Assembly: GCF_000143415.4 (NCBI RefSeq)
Contig: NW_003314292.1
Span: 471,538-535,537 of the forward strand
Source: Selaginella moellendorffii
Lineage: Eukaryota > Streptophyta > Lycopodiopsida > Selaginellales > Selaginellaceae
Direction of reading: 5' to 3'
Length of the DNA: 64,000 nucleotides
Shown here: piece after piece, positions 46,234-57,074 of the stretch
How positions within the stretch are numbered: position 1 is the first letter of the stretch
Layout: the number at the start of each line of letters is the position of its first letter
Notes under the pieces: model-generated
Databases searched by the model: none
Seen by the model: only the letters and a program-made list of their open reading frames with translations
Told to the model about the DNA's origin: nothing
Made by a program: the position numbers and the translations under genes

Positions 46234-46650
46234 ATGGATATGAGTTTCTTCTGGCGGATCAAGTTCACACTTCTCTTCCCAAGCTGGGTGCCCGATAGTC
46301 CAGTCAACTACGCGTTCATGCTCATGTTGACTGCGGGGCTCGGAGCTCTCCACGAATGGATTGCTCACAAGAACTGGATGATTCTCACTGCCTATTCCAC
46401 GCCAGAACCCATCATGGGCAAGGATCCGCAGAGAGACTACCCCAAGCAACATGACGACGCGATACTGGTTGCGGTGTTGATGCATGGCGCCTATGTGACC
46501 ACGAGCTACTTGCTAATGATGATGGCTATGTCGTTCAACGCAGGGATCTTCATTGCAATCACTGTGGGATTGTGCATTGGATTCTACGCCATCTGGCCCC
46601 TGGAATCGTCAAATCGTGCCAGGATTGTGCCAGGGCCAGCATCTTGTTAG
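46234..46650 (+). CDS. COPT: CTR/COPT-type copper transporter, copy A
   Basis: An intronless gene of 138 residues. CTR proteins form trimers that carry Cu(I) across the plasma membrane or a vacuolar membrane. The N-terminus has only 'MDMSFFW', without the Met-rich ectodomain of longer members. Three membrane segments are visible: 'VNYAFMLMLTAGLGALHEWI' (24-43), 'DAILVAVLMHGAYVTTSYLL' (75-94) with the pore motif M95-x3-M99, and 'GIFIAITVGLCIGFYAIW' with the packing motif G112-x3-G116. It ends in a single Cys138. A TATA-like 'ttataaaaaaagg' lies about 80 bp upstream. It shares all motifs with copy B; five residues differ. Confidence 0.92.
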   Translation: MDMSFFWRIKFTLLFPSWVPDSPVNYAFMLMLTAGLGALHEWIAHKNWMILTAYSTPEPIMGKDPQRDYPKQHDDAILVAVLMHGAYVTTSYLLMMMAMSFNAGIFIAITVGLCIGFYAIWPLESSNRARIVPGPASC

Positions 46651-46896
46651 AGAATTAAGATTAAGATATTTCTATCTAATCATGGGTTTAAATTATAAAC
46701 ATTCTCATAGCTTAAAAACTTATGAATTATTATTATTATTTATATAACAAAATCAAGGCTTGGCACTCACTCAGATAATTCTCCTTACTGATGGATTCAT
46801 TAAACTTACAGTAGAGATGCCAGAACCGTTTCTGGGTTTCAAAATGAAATTTAGTTGCAACAAGCCTTAGATATCAGTCTAGGATTCTAAGGGATT

Positions 46897-47160
46897 TTAG
46901 AGATTGCGTCCCTTGAACAAAAGTTGCCAAGAACGGGGAAGAAACACAGCGGTTCCATGGCTTTCATGACTTGAGAGGCAAGTTGACGCACCGACTTGAT
47001 GATGAGAAACACCCATGAAGGCCTTCTCGTAGTTGTGTAGAGCCAGCATTGTCCTCAAGTACTTGAGCTGAGAAACCATCTCCCAGGACTCTAAATCCGA
47101 TTCAATAGTGGCCCTAGCATATGAATCTCCATTGCTTTCAAATCGGGGACCTGGAACTTA
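46897..47160 (-). pseudogene. Gene fragment downstream of COPT copy A
   Basis: The open part reads 'EMVSQLKYLRTMLALHNYEK' and ends in 'LPRSWQLLFKGRNL'. The frame is kept to the stop but has small indels relative to copy B in the middle. Upstream codons ('RATIESDLES') continue to about 47160, where I lose the frame. Probably the last exon of a membrane protein gene (hydrophobic middle); the family is not recognised. Confidence 0.45.
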
Positions 47161-47469
47161 CAAAGAACTACTTCATTTCTTTCTATATCACCTTTTGCAG
47201 ATCATTTTCGATTGATGGTGGTGAGTCCATCAAATGTGGGACTCAAACATTTATGCCTCTACAACTGGGACTCAAGCTATAGTATCATATAGCCACATTT
47301 CAATGGGTATTTTTTAGGCTTCCAAGAGACTAGGAGAGAGGTCTTAGAAATATAAGTATTTTGTTCTTATATATTTAAAATAGCAAAGGCCTTATATTCC
47401 AATCTAAATTTGGATCTAATAAGGTTTCTTTCTATCAAGAGCCTTTAGCTAGCTTTCTTTCTATTTATA

Positions 47470-47545
47470 CCTTCGGGGACCTCGGATCCCAAAGCAGCAG
47501 TACTCTGAGTTGAAAGCCTCCCCACTGCGCTACAGTTCCACCCAA
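47470..47545 (-). repeat. tRNA-like A/B-box sequence, possible SINE head
   Basis: On the minus strand 'tagcgcagtgggg' resembles the pol III A box (TRGCNNAGTNGG), and 'ggatccgaggtcc' 38 bp later resembles a B box with a T-arm-like stem. No complete cloverleaf with acceptor pairing is seen, so it is a candidate tRNA-derived SINE or tRNA relic. Confidence 0.4.
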
Positions 47546-47670
47546 GCATCCCACCACTTCCTGTAGCGTTTCTCATCCGGCATTCCCTCATTGCTCCGGC
47601 AGTGTGTGGGAACGTCTTTGACCGGGAAACTTAACGCAACGAAGAAGAGCCGAGAAGCTCCTGGAAAACC
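47530..47670 (-). other. Possible terminal exon of unknown gene
   Basis: After an acceptor-like 'ccggcag' at 47671-47677 the frame reads 'GFPGASRLFFVALSFPVKDV' and ends in 'KRYRKWWDAWVEL' and TAG. It looks coding. The stop lies inside the tRNA-like repeat, so that repeat may have truncated it. It could belong to the membrane protein gene upstream as an alternative 3' exon, but no frame-consistent splice was found. Confidence 0.3.
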
Positions 47671-47849
47671 CTGCCGGAATCACGAGAGCCCGAATACCGG
47701 GGCTTGAATTATTTCCCCTTGGTGAGTCCCTAAACATGCTCTTTGCAACAAAAGACTATTTAAACGAGGAACTTACTAGTGTGCAGCACAAAATTAATGC
47801 AAGCACTAAAGAGAGCCAGGGCTCCTTACACACTCACAAGGCGGACCTC

Positions 47850-48764
47850 TCAACATTTTTTCCCTTCCAGTAGAGTGACGAGCTGCCCAAGAAAAACACA
47901 TGCTCCACCAATTGACGCCACAATGGAAATCCAGAAATGTCCGTCGTGGTGTTCGACCGTGTCGCTGTAGAACACCCAAAGAAGAGCGGCTATGGTGTTG
48001 AGCATTGATGAAACCATGAACCTTGGCTCCGTGGTGAAGCCCAACTCTGCCCCTTCCCCCCACACGCCGACATACCAGCGTGCCCACGAAGCAAACGACC
48101 TCATGAGAAACGGGAGACCCCAGAAGATGCCATACGAGACGGCCAAAGCATTGTAAGCCCAGCCGTGGGGGTCATGACGGAAAGCTCGTCCAAAGATCGA
48201 TGGAACAACACACGCGATGATGTAAAGAATGGGTGTGGCAATCCCCCTCACGAATTTCGGTAGCGACTTCCTGGTGATGGCGAGCTGAGCGGCAGAGATG
48301 CCGTAGGCGAGAGCTGTGAAGGTCGCGCTCCAGCGACAGAAAGCCGACCACTCCGCCATGGTGAAGATCCACTTTTCAGTGGTCGCCAGGAAGTTGAGAA
48401 AGCCCAATGACGCCGAGCACAGTAGCACGAAGCATCCTGGCGCTAGGCCCGCTGAAGCTGGCGGTCGACGAGGGTAGTCGTAAGCGATCAAGACAACCGG
48501 GACGCTCGCGAGGAAAGACGCGACACTAGAGCCGGTGCCGATCCAAAACCCGCTTGCCGATGGCGATGGCGGTGGCGATGGCGATGGCGATGGCGATGGG
48601 GTTGCCGATGCCGATGCCGATGCCGATGCAGCGCTTGCCGCCGAGAGATTCTGCTCGAAGATCGATCCGCGCTGCCGAGGAGGCGGGGGAGGAGATCTCT
48701 CGAGCCATAGCCGCAGAATGGAGACACAAGACACGAGAAGGAAGAGAACGAGAATCGACCTCAT
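47850..48764 (-). CDS. Multi-pass membrane protein of unknown function
   Basis: 304 residues in one exon. The N-terminus is a signal anchor ('SILVLFLLVSCVSILRLWL'), followed by a low-complexity Ala/Ser and Pro/Ser linker (about 40-70) encoded by a (GGCGAT)n-type minisatellite at 48554-48640. Then about seven membrane segments follow, among them 'SSVASFLASVPVVLIAY', 'FVLLCSASLGFLNFLA', 'ATPILYIIACVVPSIFG', 'ALAVSYGIFWGLPFL', 'MLNTIAALLWVFYS' and 'ISIVASIGGACVFLGQLVTLL'. I do not recognise the family. It diverges from a plus-strand transcription unit starting beyond 48900. Confidence 0.75.
   Translation of the reverse strand: MRSILVLFLLVSCVSILRLWLERSPPPPPRQRGSIFEQNLSAASAASASASASATPSPSPSPSPPPSPSASGFWIGTGSSVASFLASVPVVLIAYDYPRRPPASAGLAPGCFVLLCSASLGFLNFLATTEKWIFTMAEWSAFCRWSATFTALAYGISAAQLAITRKSLPKFVRGIATPILYIIACVVPSIFGRAFRHDPHGWAYNALAVSYGIFWGLPFLMRSFASWARWYVGVWGEGAELGFTTEPRFMVSSMLNTIAALLWVFYSDTVEHHDGHFWISIVASIGGACVFLGQLVTLLEGKKC
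48554..48640. repeat. GATGGC hexanucleotide repeat inside a coding region
   Basis: A run of GATGGC/GATGCC hexamers. On the coding (minus) strand it gives alternating Ser-Pro and Ser-Ala, forming the linker of the membrane protein. Confidence 0.9.
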
Positions 48765-49004
48765 CCTCCTCTCCTCCGGAGCTAGGGCTCAAGAAAACGC
48801 GGCTCCGATCGAGGAAAGGCCTGAGCTTTGGCCGCGAATTTGCCACTCGAAGCATCAAGAAAACGCGGCTGCCGCGGCATTTCAAATCAAAGGCCTTGGC
48901 GAATTTGCAACTATAGAGGCAATGTAGGTCAATCAAGCGACGCAAGAGGGCTGGAAACAACGAGCGCCTAGAGAGACCTCGGCCTCCGGTAAGATTTTTC
49001 TCTT

Positions 49005-49345
49005 CTCGAGTTCCATGGAACGTCGGCTTTTCCTGTTTGTGTTCGTGTCTAGTTCTTAGCAGTCGCCCAGCGAGGCGAGAACGAGTAAGAGCTTTTTCGT
49101 CTCTAATTCTTAGCAGTGCCATGGAACTCGGTTTTCCTGTTTGTGTTCGTGTCTAGTTCGTTTAGCACTTGGATTTTTCCTGGTTGTGTGTGATTCTTTT
49201 CGTCATGGAACTTCAGTTTTTCCTGTTTGTGTGTGAGTCTAGTTCTGAGCTGGAACTTGGTATTTCCTGTCTGTGTGTGATTCTTTTCTCCATGGAAGTT
49301 TGTGTGTGATTTTTTCGTGGAACTTCGGTTTTCCTCTTTGTGTGT
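49005..49345 (+). repeat. Diverged tandem repeat of 50-70 bp units
   Basis: Four to five imperfect units each contain 'tttcctgtttgtgt' and most contain 'gtctagttct' and 'catggaa'. They lie in what is probably the 5' UTR or first intron of the plus-strand unit ending at 49832. Confidence 0.7.
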
Positions 49346-49510
49346 TGTTTAAACTTTTTTGGACATGGGAAAGTGATCCGATTTACTGGCAGGCGATCGT
49401 CGTTCCTGAGAAGGAGCTCGCGCTTTTTCTGGGTTTCGCCCCGGCTGCTAGAATTCTTCGTTCCTCCACCAGTTTTTGGAGTACTACGTTCTCTAATATA
49501 CACTTCACAG

Positions 49511-49832
49511 AGCTTTGGCTGAGCTCAAAGGTGAGAGGTTTCCTTTAGTTCTGCTTCATTTCTTTGTTTACTGATCTCACGTTTCCAACAGCAGGGATTC
49601 CTCCACCGGGGCCGAGCTTCAAGGTTGGAGAATTATTTGTCTAGTTTTGGAATCTCACGAGTTCTCTTTCTGGCAGCAGGATGAGATGGTAATGGCCAAA
49701 CACGTAACGTTTATCCGTGAACTTCAAGAATGGATCGCTGCTAGTATTGATATCAAGTTTATGGACGACAAGCTGACCGAAAGCAGTGCCTCGGGGCGGT
49801 CCAAGAACGTCGTCGGAGCTTCATATCGCTAA
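49511..49832 (+). CDS. 3' exons of an unrecognised plus-strand gene
   Basis: Three segments join in frame with GT/AG borders: (49511)-49530, 49595-49623 and 49680-49832. They encode 'ALAELKGIPPPGPSFKDEMV' followed by 'AKHVTFIRELQEWIAASIDI' and a Ser-rich end at TAA. The start was not found; the sequence upstream of 49511 has stops in this frame, so either a further 5' exon exists or this is a remnant. The family is not recognised. Coding appearance and exact splice phases are the only support. Confidence 0.45.
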
Positions 49833-50433
49833 GAGAAGGTGCGTGTTCTACGCGAGCTAGCGATTAGGATCATCTTTGACAGATGCCTGCGCCAGGAAAC
49901 TCGAGAAAGACGTCTCAGTTTCGAGTGTTCATGCACTGACGTTCTACTCTCGTTTTCTGGAGGCGATCTATGAGTTTGAAAGATCGACGAACTGGTGGTG
50001 ATGAGGTTGAATCCCGCATCACGGGGTTTTGTTGAAGAGGAACCAAGAGCGTTGCTTCTTTCAAGTTTTTGTTTTATCATCTTCGTGCCAGGAAACTCGA
50101 GACATGGAATCCGAGTGATCTATGTCCGAGTGTATGGGGAATATGCTTTTCGTTTGAAAAAAACCGCGCTCAAAGTTTTGCCTTATCCAACTCGTGGGTG
50201 GGGCCGAATTATTTTTTATATCTATTGACAAATGGGGCCCGACCAAATCAAATTCACTGCAACTAGACAGGAAAAAAAACATCTTTGGTCCAATTGATCT
50301 CTGCCGTGAATCTTGGAGAAAAGCTAGTTGTATAAGGGCACAAAGAGGGACATGAGAGAAAATGTGCTCATAGAGATTTCTCCTGGATGAATGACACTAC
50401 AGGTTCCATTCTTTTTTCTATTTCCTCAAGTGA
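49833..50433. other. Intergenic, nothing recognised
   Basis: Presumed 3' UTR of the plus-strand unit and flank. Open frames at 49995-50228 and 50069-50266 lack motifs. Confidence 0.4.
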
Positions 50434-50660
50434 ATGAGAAGATCTCAACAGAGGTTTCTTCTTGCAGAGAGCTTTCTCGCCATGTTCAAGTTCTTGAGTG
50501 ACTCGTCCGAAGGAATCACCTGTGATTTCAAAGGTGAGATTCCAAGTTTTGTCTTTGTACCTCAGGTCGATGATTTATCAGGAGTCACCATGCCAGAAGT
50601 TCACCTAGAAGTCGAAGGTAAGTTCTCCTCAAACCTTCCAAAGTTCCTGGAGTTTTGGAG
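50434..50660 (+). other. Open frame of unknown function
   Basis: The frame is open and encodes 'ITCDFKGEIPSFVFVPQVDD' and 'LPKFLEFWSN' before a donor-like 'gtaagtacc' at about 50665. It could be a coding exon upstream of the bZIP relic, but the two were not joined in frame with confidence. Confidence 0.3.
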
Positions 50661-50741
50661 CAACGTAAGTACCTCAAAATGCAAAGCCATAACTTCACAG
50701 AGACTCTGTTTCCTTACCAAACTTCCTGATCCAAAACCAAG

Positions 50742-50860
50742 CTGGTGACGAAGATGATGAGGAAGAGAATCTAATGAAGCTGCGAAAGGAGAAGCAGACG
50801 CAATCCAACCGTGAGTCCACCAAGCGCTGCACCTCAAGAAGCAAATCCAGCTTGAGGACA
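50742..50860 (+). pseudogene. bZIP (G-box-binding-factor-like) relic cut by segment B
   Basis: After an acceptor-like 'ccaag' the frame reads an acidic stretch 'GDEDDEEENLMKLRKEKQ', then 'QSNRESTKRC', the basic region of group G (GBF) bZIPs. A 1-base frame change then leads to 'LKKQIQLEDN', the continuation into the zipper. Just there, at about 50860, the sequence switches to the repeated segment B. The gene is therefore both frameshifted and truncated. Confidence 0.7.
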
Positions 50861-53548
50861 ATAATTATCATTTTCATTTTGAGGCGGTGTTGTGAGGTTT
50901 TTTCATTTGCGACCTTGAGTGCAACTAAACATGAGTGCTCTTCTTATGATGTCTCTAAAAGAGTTAAATTGACTTCAATGCTCCAAAAGTGATGTCAATA
51001 TTTTCTTCAAGATTTTGCTTCAGATATTGTTTGATATAAATATGTATTATCTTCAGTGTTCTATATGTTACTTTTTATTTAAACAAGACAGATAGTTGCA
51101 TGGGTTTGGTAAATTTTTTTGAGCATTGTCTAAAATGCCTAAGAGTGGGTTTGGAAAGTGTGCACATGTGGATGTATAAGAAAATCAAGAAAAAATTAAA
51201 AACATATAGCTATTATGATTTGATCCCAATTAAATTTATTGGTACTGTCTCTAAGCAAAAGTAGGGTAAAATAAATTTAATTTAAATGCTTGAGTGTGAG
51301 ATTCTCTCCATAAAATACAGTACAGACTTTATGAAGCACTTTATGAAGCACGAGAAATATGGGAAGGCATATACTCCTTACAAGCATATATACTAGATCT
51401 TTATCAATATCTTGCACTAGGATCTTAAAGTGAATATTCATATATACCAAACAAACTTTACTGTTGTTAAATTGTAGAAGACTTTTGGAATTAATTAGAT
51501 TTTCTAAGACTGTCAATGTTTATTCTCTATCAATAATATAAACTTATTATACTTTATAAAATTATTAAAAAATATTTTTCATTTAACTTTTTATTTTATA
51601 TACTTGTAAGTGCTCTTTCCACAATATTGCCCATAGTATTCATATGTTTCCATTTCTGTTTTTACCATCTCAAAAAATATTTCATAGTAGTCTTTTAGAT
51701 ACATAATGTTATAGTGTGTCACAAAAGCACATATACTATCATATTGATCATCGCCATTGTTTTCATCAGTAGTGAAAAAACATATAAAATATTTTTTAAA
51801 AGTCATCGAATTATAGTTTTTTAGAACAAGTAGAAGAGAATTCTTTTTCACTCAATTTGTTGCATCCTTTGTCATTGCATTTATCTCCAACTTATGATCA
51901 CTATCTTCATTATTCTTTTTTTTTTTTTTTCTCTTGTATAGTTTGGTTATATTGTGCAATGGAATGATTATTATAGCTTCTAGCCCTTGAATTACTACTT
52001 TGGAAAGAAATATTATAAGAGTTAAAATTACCAATATTAGAACCCACAAACGTTTGTATGTATTTCCCTCTCTTTGAATAAAAATGCGAATGAAAATCCA
52101 TAAATTCTAGACACTATATTATGACAAACCTCTCAAAAATGTATTTTAGAAAAAAACCAAGTCTCTTTTTTATATGCAACAAGCTTATTTCAATAGTTGT
52201 TTTTTTTCCTTTCAAATAGAATCTTATTTCAAATTTAATAATTTTTAAATTCTGACAAACCTAATATTTACTAGCCAGAAAACATAGAGTACAAATTTAA
52301 GGAAGTGACAAGGATACTTTTTCTGCAAATATTTTAGTTTATGTTTTAACAAACATCTCTATTATAGCATGTAGTAAATATTTAAATTGTTAAAACAAGA
52401 AGTGTCCTTTAGAACAACAATGTGTAGAGAGTTTTAGGTTTGCTATAACCTTAATATTTTAAATTTTATAATGTTTGTACTAAATTACAATTAAAAATTG
52501 AGCTTAACTCATGAAGTTAATTCTTCAACTCATGAACTCAAGAGTGATCCGTGCTCCCTGATAAAATGTTAAGGAAGCAAGGATGACAAAAAGAAAAATG
52601 CACCTTCTAATCCATTTCATTGTTTATTCACTCTTGTGAGAAGCCTTTCACAGCCGAAGGAGACCGATGCAAATTTGTCAGTTGTGAGCTTTCAAGCAAA
52701 TCGTACTCATGCACTAGTGGCTACAGATCCACACGGATTTCAAAACTTATGAAGAGCCTCCATAGCAAAATGTTTATACGGTTGTGGAGAAAAGAAGCTC
52801 TAGTCAAATCCTCTTGCTTTTGTCCCTGTTAAGAAACATACCATGCAAAATGATGGCAGACTGAAACGAAGTCTTACACTGTCTTATTTGGCTAAGAGCA
52901 AGCAGCTTACGAGCTTCTTTGCACCTATTGAAAACTGCAGAAGCATTCTTCTTTGCTCCGGAGAGAAAGTGAATCCTTGCAGAGAATCACTGCAGCATTG
53001 TTGATGTCAGAGATAAACCGTCTAAGCTTCTAGATGTACTGAGTGACGCTTTATCTTGAGAGAGATCTGACCAAACTTGTTGTGATGAATCCAAAGATAA
53101 CCAAAAATCTTTAAAATACTACCATCATTTGGTGCGGCTGAAACGTTGAGTACTTAAAGTTTCCTTTTCCTCCCGTTCAGCATGCCGGGTAAAGGGGATC
53201 TAAAGCGCAAAGTTGAGACTTCTAAGAGTCCATTCCCGCTAGATTGTAGCCTATCTGAATGAGAAATAAAATTGCGACAAAGAGAAGTACCAATGCTTAT
53301 CAATGAATTCATGAGTAGCGCTATGAGTAATGTTGACTCTTCATGTGTCAAGCCAATGCCACTATTTCATCTGTTAGATCGTCCTGGAGTCGCCATTTGA
53401 AACATAAATAGTTTCGAAAAATCACAGCCTTGTGAAGCTTCGTAAGGTTGGAATTGCGACGGCACGTCAGATTTGGTCCCATCTTATAAAAAAAGGTTAT
53501 ATCCCTATTCCTTCATATAGTTTAAGGTTTACATCAGAAAGGAAAAGC

Positions 53549-53965
53549 ATGGATATGAGTTTCTTCTGGCGGATCAAGTTCACACTTCTCTTCCCAAGCT
53601 GGGTGCCCGATAGTCCAGTCAACTACGCGTTCATGCTCATGTTGACTGCGGGGCTCGGAGCTCTCCACGAATGGATTGCCCACAAGCACTGGATGATTCT
53701 CACTGCCTATTCCACGCCAGGACCCATCATGGTCAAGGATCCGCAGAGAGACTACCCCAAGCAACATGAGGACGCGATACTGGTTGCGGTGTTGATGCAT
53801 GCCGCCTATGTGACCACGAGCTACTTGCTAATGATGATGGCTATGTCGTTCAACGCAGGGATCTTCATTGCAATCACTGTGGGATTGTGCATTGGATTCT
53901 ACGCCATCTGGCCCCTGGAATCGTCAAATCGTGCCAGGATTGTGCCAGGGCCAGCATCTTGTTAG
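53549..53965 (+). CDS. COPT: CTR/COPT-type copper transporter, copy B
   Basis: 138 residues, colinear with copy A, intronless and intact. The pore M95-x3-M99, the G112-x3-G116 motif and Cys138 are kept. Differences from A are N47H, E58G, G62V, D74E and G85A; the first three or four lie in the loop between membrane segments 1 and 2. The frame is open further upstream to 53432, but only the ATG at 53549 gives homology to copy A. The promoters differ by several indels within 150 bp, so expression could differ. Confidence 0.92.
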   Translation: MDMSFFWRIKFTLLFPSWVPDSPVNYAFMLMLTAGLGALHEWIAHKHWMILTAYSTPGPIMVKDPQRDYPKQHEDAILVAVLMHAAYVTTSYLLMMMAMSFNAGIFIAITVGLCIGFYAIWPLESSNRARIVPGPASC

Positions 53966-54231
53966 AGAATTAAGATTAAGATATTCTCTATCTAATCATG
54001 TGTTTAAATTAGTTTAAAAACCTATGAAGTATATACTATTATTATTATTATTTATATAACAAAATCCCAATCTTGTATGCTTTATATCGGCACTCACTCA
54101 GATAATTCTCCTTACTGATGGATTCATTAAACTTACAATAGAGATGCCAGAACTTCTCCCTTCTTTCGTTTCTGGGTTTCAAAATGAAATTTAGTCAAGC
54201 CTTAGATATCACTCTAGGATTCTAAGGGATT

Positions 54232-54485
54232 TTAGAGATTGCGTCCCTTGAACAAAAGTTGCCAAGAACGGGGAAGAAACACCACAATAGCTGCAGCGGT
54301 TCCATGATGGGTTTCATGACTTGAGAGGCAAGTTGACGCACCGATGAGAAACACCCATGCAAAGGCCTTCTCGTAGTTGTATAGAGCCAGCATTGTCCTA
54401 AGTACTTGAGCTGAGAAACCATCTCCCCGGACTCTAAATCCGATTCAATAGTGGCCCTAGTATGAATCTCCATTGCTTTCAAAAC
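54232..54485 (-). pseudogene. Gene fragment downstream of COPT copy B
   Basis: The counterpart of 46897-47160. It retains a middle part ('YEKAFAWVFLIGASTCLSSH', 'HHGTAAAIVVFLPRSW') better than copy A, but a one-base loss after 'QLKYL' shifts its 5' half. Both copies are thus broken, at different sites. Confidence 0.45.
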
Positions 54486-54715
54486 GGGGACCTGGAACTA
54501 CTTCATTTCTTTCTATATCACCTTTTGCAAATCAGTTTCGATTGATGGTGGTGAGTCCATCAAATGTGGGACTCAAACATTTATGCCTCTACAACTGGGA
54601 CTCAAGCTATAGTATCATATAGCAACATTTCAATGGGTATTTTTTAGGTTTCCAAGAGACTAGGAGAGAGGTCTTAGAAGCCTTATATTCCAATCTAAAT
54701 TTGGATCTAATAAGG

Positions 54716-57070
54716 ATGGTTCGGCTGGGATAGTAATATGTGTTGCATTTCATTAGGTTTCATGTATTTTTTGGGCCTGAGAAGCAAATTGAGGCTCATT
54801 ATCTGAAGTTGATTGGAGTCCCTAGATTTTTATGTGGGATGTATGGGAAAGAAATATTGTAGGAGTCAGATATGAGGTTTTAGTCACCAAGTTGGATGTG
54901 AGGCATTCTTTTTGGAGTGCCAAGATCGAGTGCTTGCTTAATTCCAGTGCTTTGAAATTATCGAGAATATTCAAGGAAAACGATTTGCAAGGAAGGCAAG
55001 AACATCGTCAAAAAGAAGTTACACCAGATCAAAGGACTGAATAGACTTCTATGCACTGAGGGCAGCCTCTCAAGTGTATTTCAGAGTTTGATCAAAGGCA
55101 AGTCTGCTTCTCTTTTCAGAAGAGAAAAAAAACAATTTTCCAAACAGGTTGCAAAGTAAGAGGACAAACTGCTTGTGGAGTGTTTTTGACAGAGAGCGGC
55201 AGAGGAAAAACCGTGATCAGAGAGGTAAGCTCTTGAGTTCTTAAAAACATTTAAGTTCTTGGCTAATTTACTTTCTAGGGGTTCACATGACCGTTGCCAA
55301 TGTTGATAAAGCTGTTTGAGGGCTTCCTGATACCCACCTCTATTGTCTATAGGCTGAGGGTGTACAATCAAAGGCTGCAAAACATTGCCATCACATTTGA
55401 CAAGGTACTTTTTTGTTTTTGTTATTGATGATGTTTTCTTTTGCCAGTTTTAGGTGAGGTACACCTCTTTTGAAAAAGCTCAATTAGAAGGAACTTGTTT
55501 TGTGGCTGTGGGATGCAGAAAATTTGATTGTGAATGAGGCATAGTTGTATAATGCTGCACATCCTGGCGGAAATTGAAGCAGTAGGTTCAAAAGCATATG
55601 CCAGATGACAGGGGAAGTCTCCGGGAGTCATTCGTATGGTACATTTTCTCCTTCTTGTTTATAAATTATAAACATGTTTATAATTATAAAATTTTATTTT
55701 GGATTAATAAGAAAGAATATAAGCAGACCAAGTGTTGCTACATGCAACGCATAGCAAATATTTCTTACAGTTACAGTCGAGCCTGAGTCATGCAACACAT
55801 GCCCACCAACATGCACTATTCATAACAACCAGGTCTGCAGCTGCATCATGTCTTGACAACACTGTCAGCTCCAAACCTCGCAGCATATCACTTAGCCTAA
55901 ATAAATTGTCAGCAAGGACAACACACAAGATTAATCTTATTGCATAAATGGTAAAATAAAAAGAATATACTAGAAAGTGTTTAAGAAAGTTTATAAATTA
56001 TAAATATGTTTATAAATTATAAATACAAAATTAATCTAAATGAATAACAACCGTTAAATGGTAGAATATTCTAGAATATCCAAAAATATTCTAGGTACAT
56101 TACAGGTTTGCATAAGCAAACCAAATTTTTTTTTGGATAAACAGCCTTTAAGTTCTATAGAGTTCCTACCTTAGGTTGAGTTTCTCTAAGCTTTATTATT
56201 AAGCAACGTAAGAGGAAGAATTTAGGAAACTTTGGACTGTACCTTCACATTTTCTTGTTCCCACTTCACAAAGCTGTCACTGAGTACTCAATAAAAAACC
56301 AAAGAACCAATCAGATTTTTGGGCAATGAATTCAAAAGAAAAGATTACCAAGTGAAGTTGCTGCAAAAGATTAATAAGCAATTGCACTGGATAACAAATG
56401 CTAATTAGATGCATATTGTAGGAAAAAGACTCAAGAAGCCAGAAGGAATGCTTGCAAAGTTGATTTGGCTGTTGCAATATAGCAGGTCGATTATGTGGAA
56501 ATTGTGTTTTGTGTTTATTGAGCAGGAATGGAATCAAAATTTCCTGGTGTACCTGAGCTTAGAGAGTATATTGCTTACAAAGTCATAAACTAGAGCTTTT
56601 ACTGCCCCTTGTCCTTCTACTTGGATTTCCAGAATGCATTTCCAGATTATCTGGGTGAACCCTGGATCGATCCATAATTTTCTAGTGATTGTATATTATA
56701 AAATTTCTTAGAGATGCTTTTCTTTGAATTTATCAGATAAAAATTAATAAAAATTAGTTATAATGTATTAAATATTATTTATCAATTATCATAGAAAAAT
56801 AATCCAACATCAATTGTGTCTAACTGAGATCTATTATGAATACTATAAAAAACAGAGAGTCATAAAGTTTTGACCAATAAGATTCTTGACAGCCACTCTT
56901 CTTGAAACCATATCTTGATACAGCTTTCAAGCACAAGCAATTCTAAATCACTATTTCCAGAAAGAATGACACAATCCCTATCAGTTCCTTTATTTTGAGC
57001 AGCTGTCTCAACCACAAGGCTATAAAGGATATTGTCTCAACCAAAGCTTGATGAAGCTTACTAATATTAC
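54716..57070. other. Gene-poor region with weak coding traces
   Basis: 54960-55150 (+) can be read as a lysine-rich frame ('KNIVKKKLHQIKGLNRLL') ending in a stop at about 55155; 55081-55380 (-) is also open. Neither is recognised. The rest is AT-rich with no gene seen. Confidence 0.3.
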
Positions 57071-57074
57071 TACA

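Larger units (their letters stand above)
44471..47424 (+). repeat. Segmental duplication A, right part
   Basis: Continues the homology with segment B (51754-54715) directly after the LTR element. It includes the copper transporter gene and a minus-strand gene fragment. The similarity ends at 'ggatctaataagg' in both copies. Confidence 0.85.
50859..54715 (+). repeat. Segmental duplication B (no LTR insertion)
   Basis: A direct repeat of segment A (30452-31389 plus 44471-47424). It is uninterrupted at the place where A holds the LTR element: 'gatcatcgccattgttttcatc' around 51748-51767 is the empty site. Indels distinguish the copies, for example extra sequence at 53335-53360 and 53430-53465 in B. 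Confidence 0.88.
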
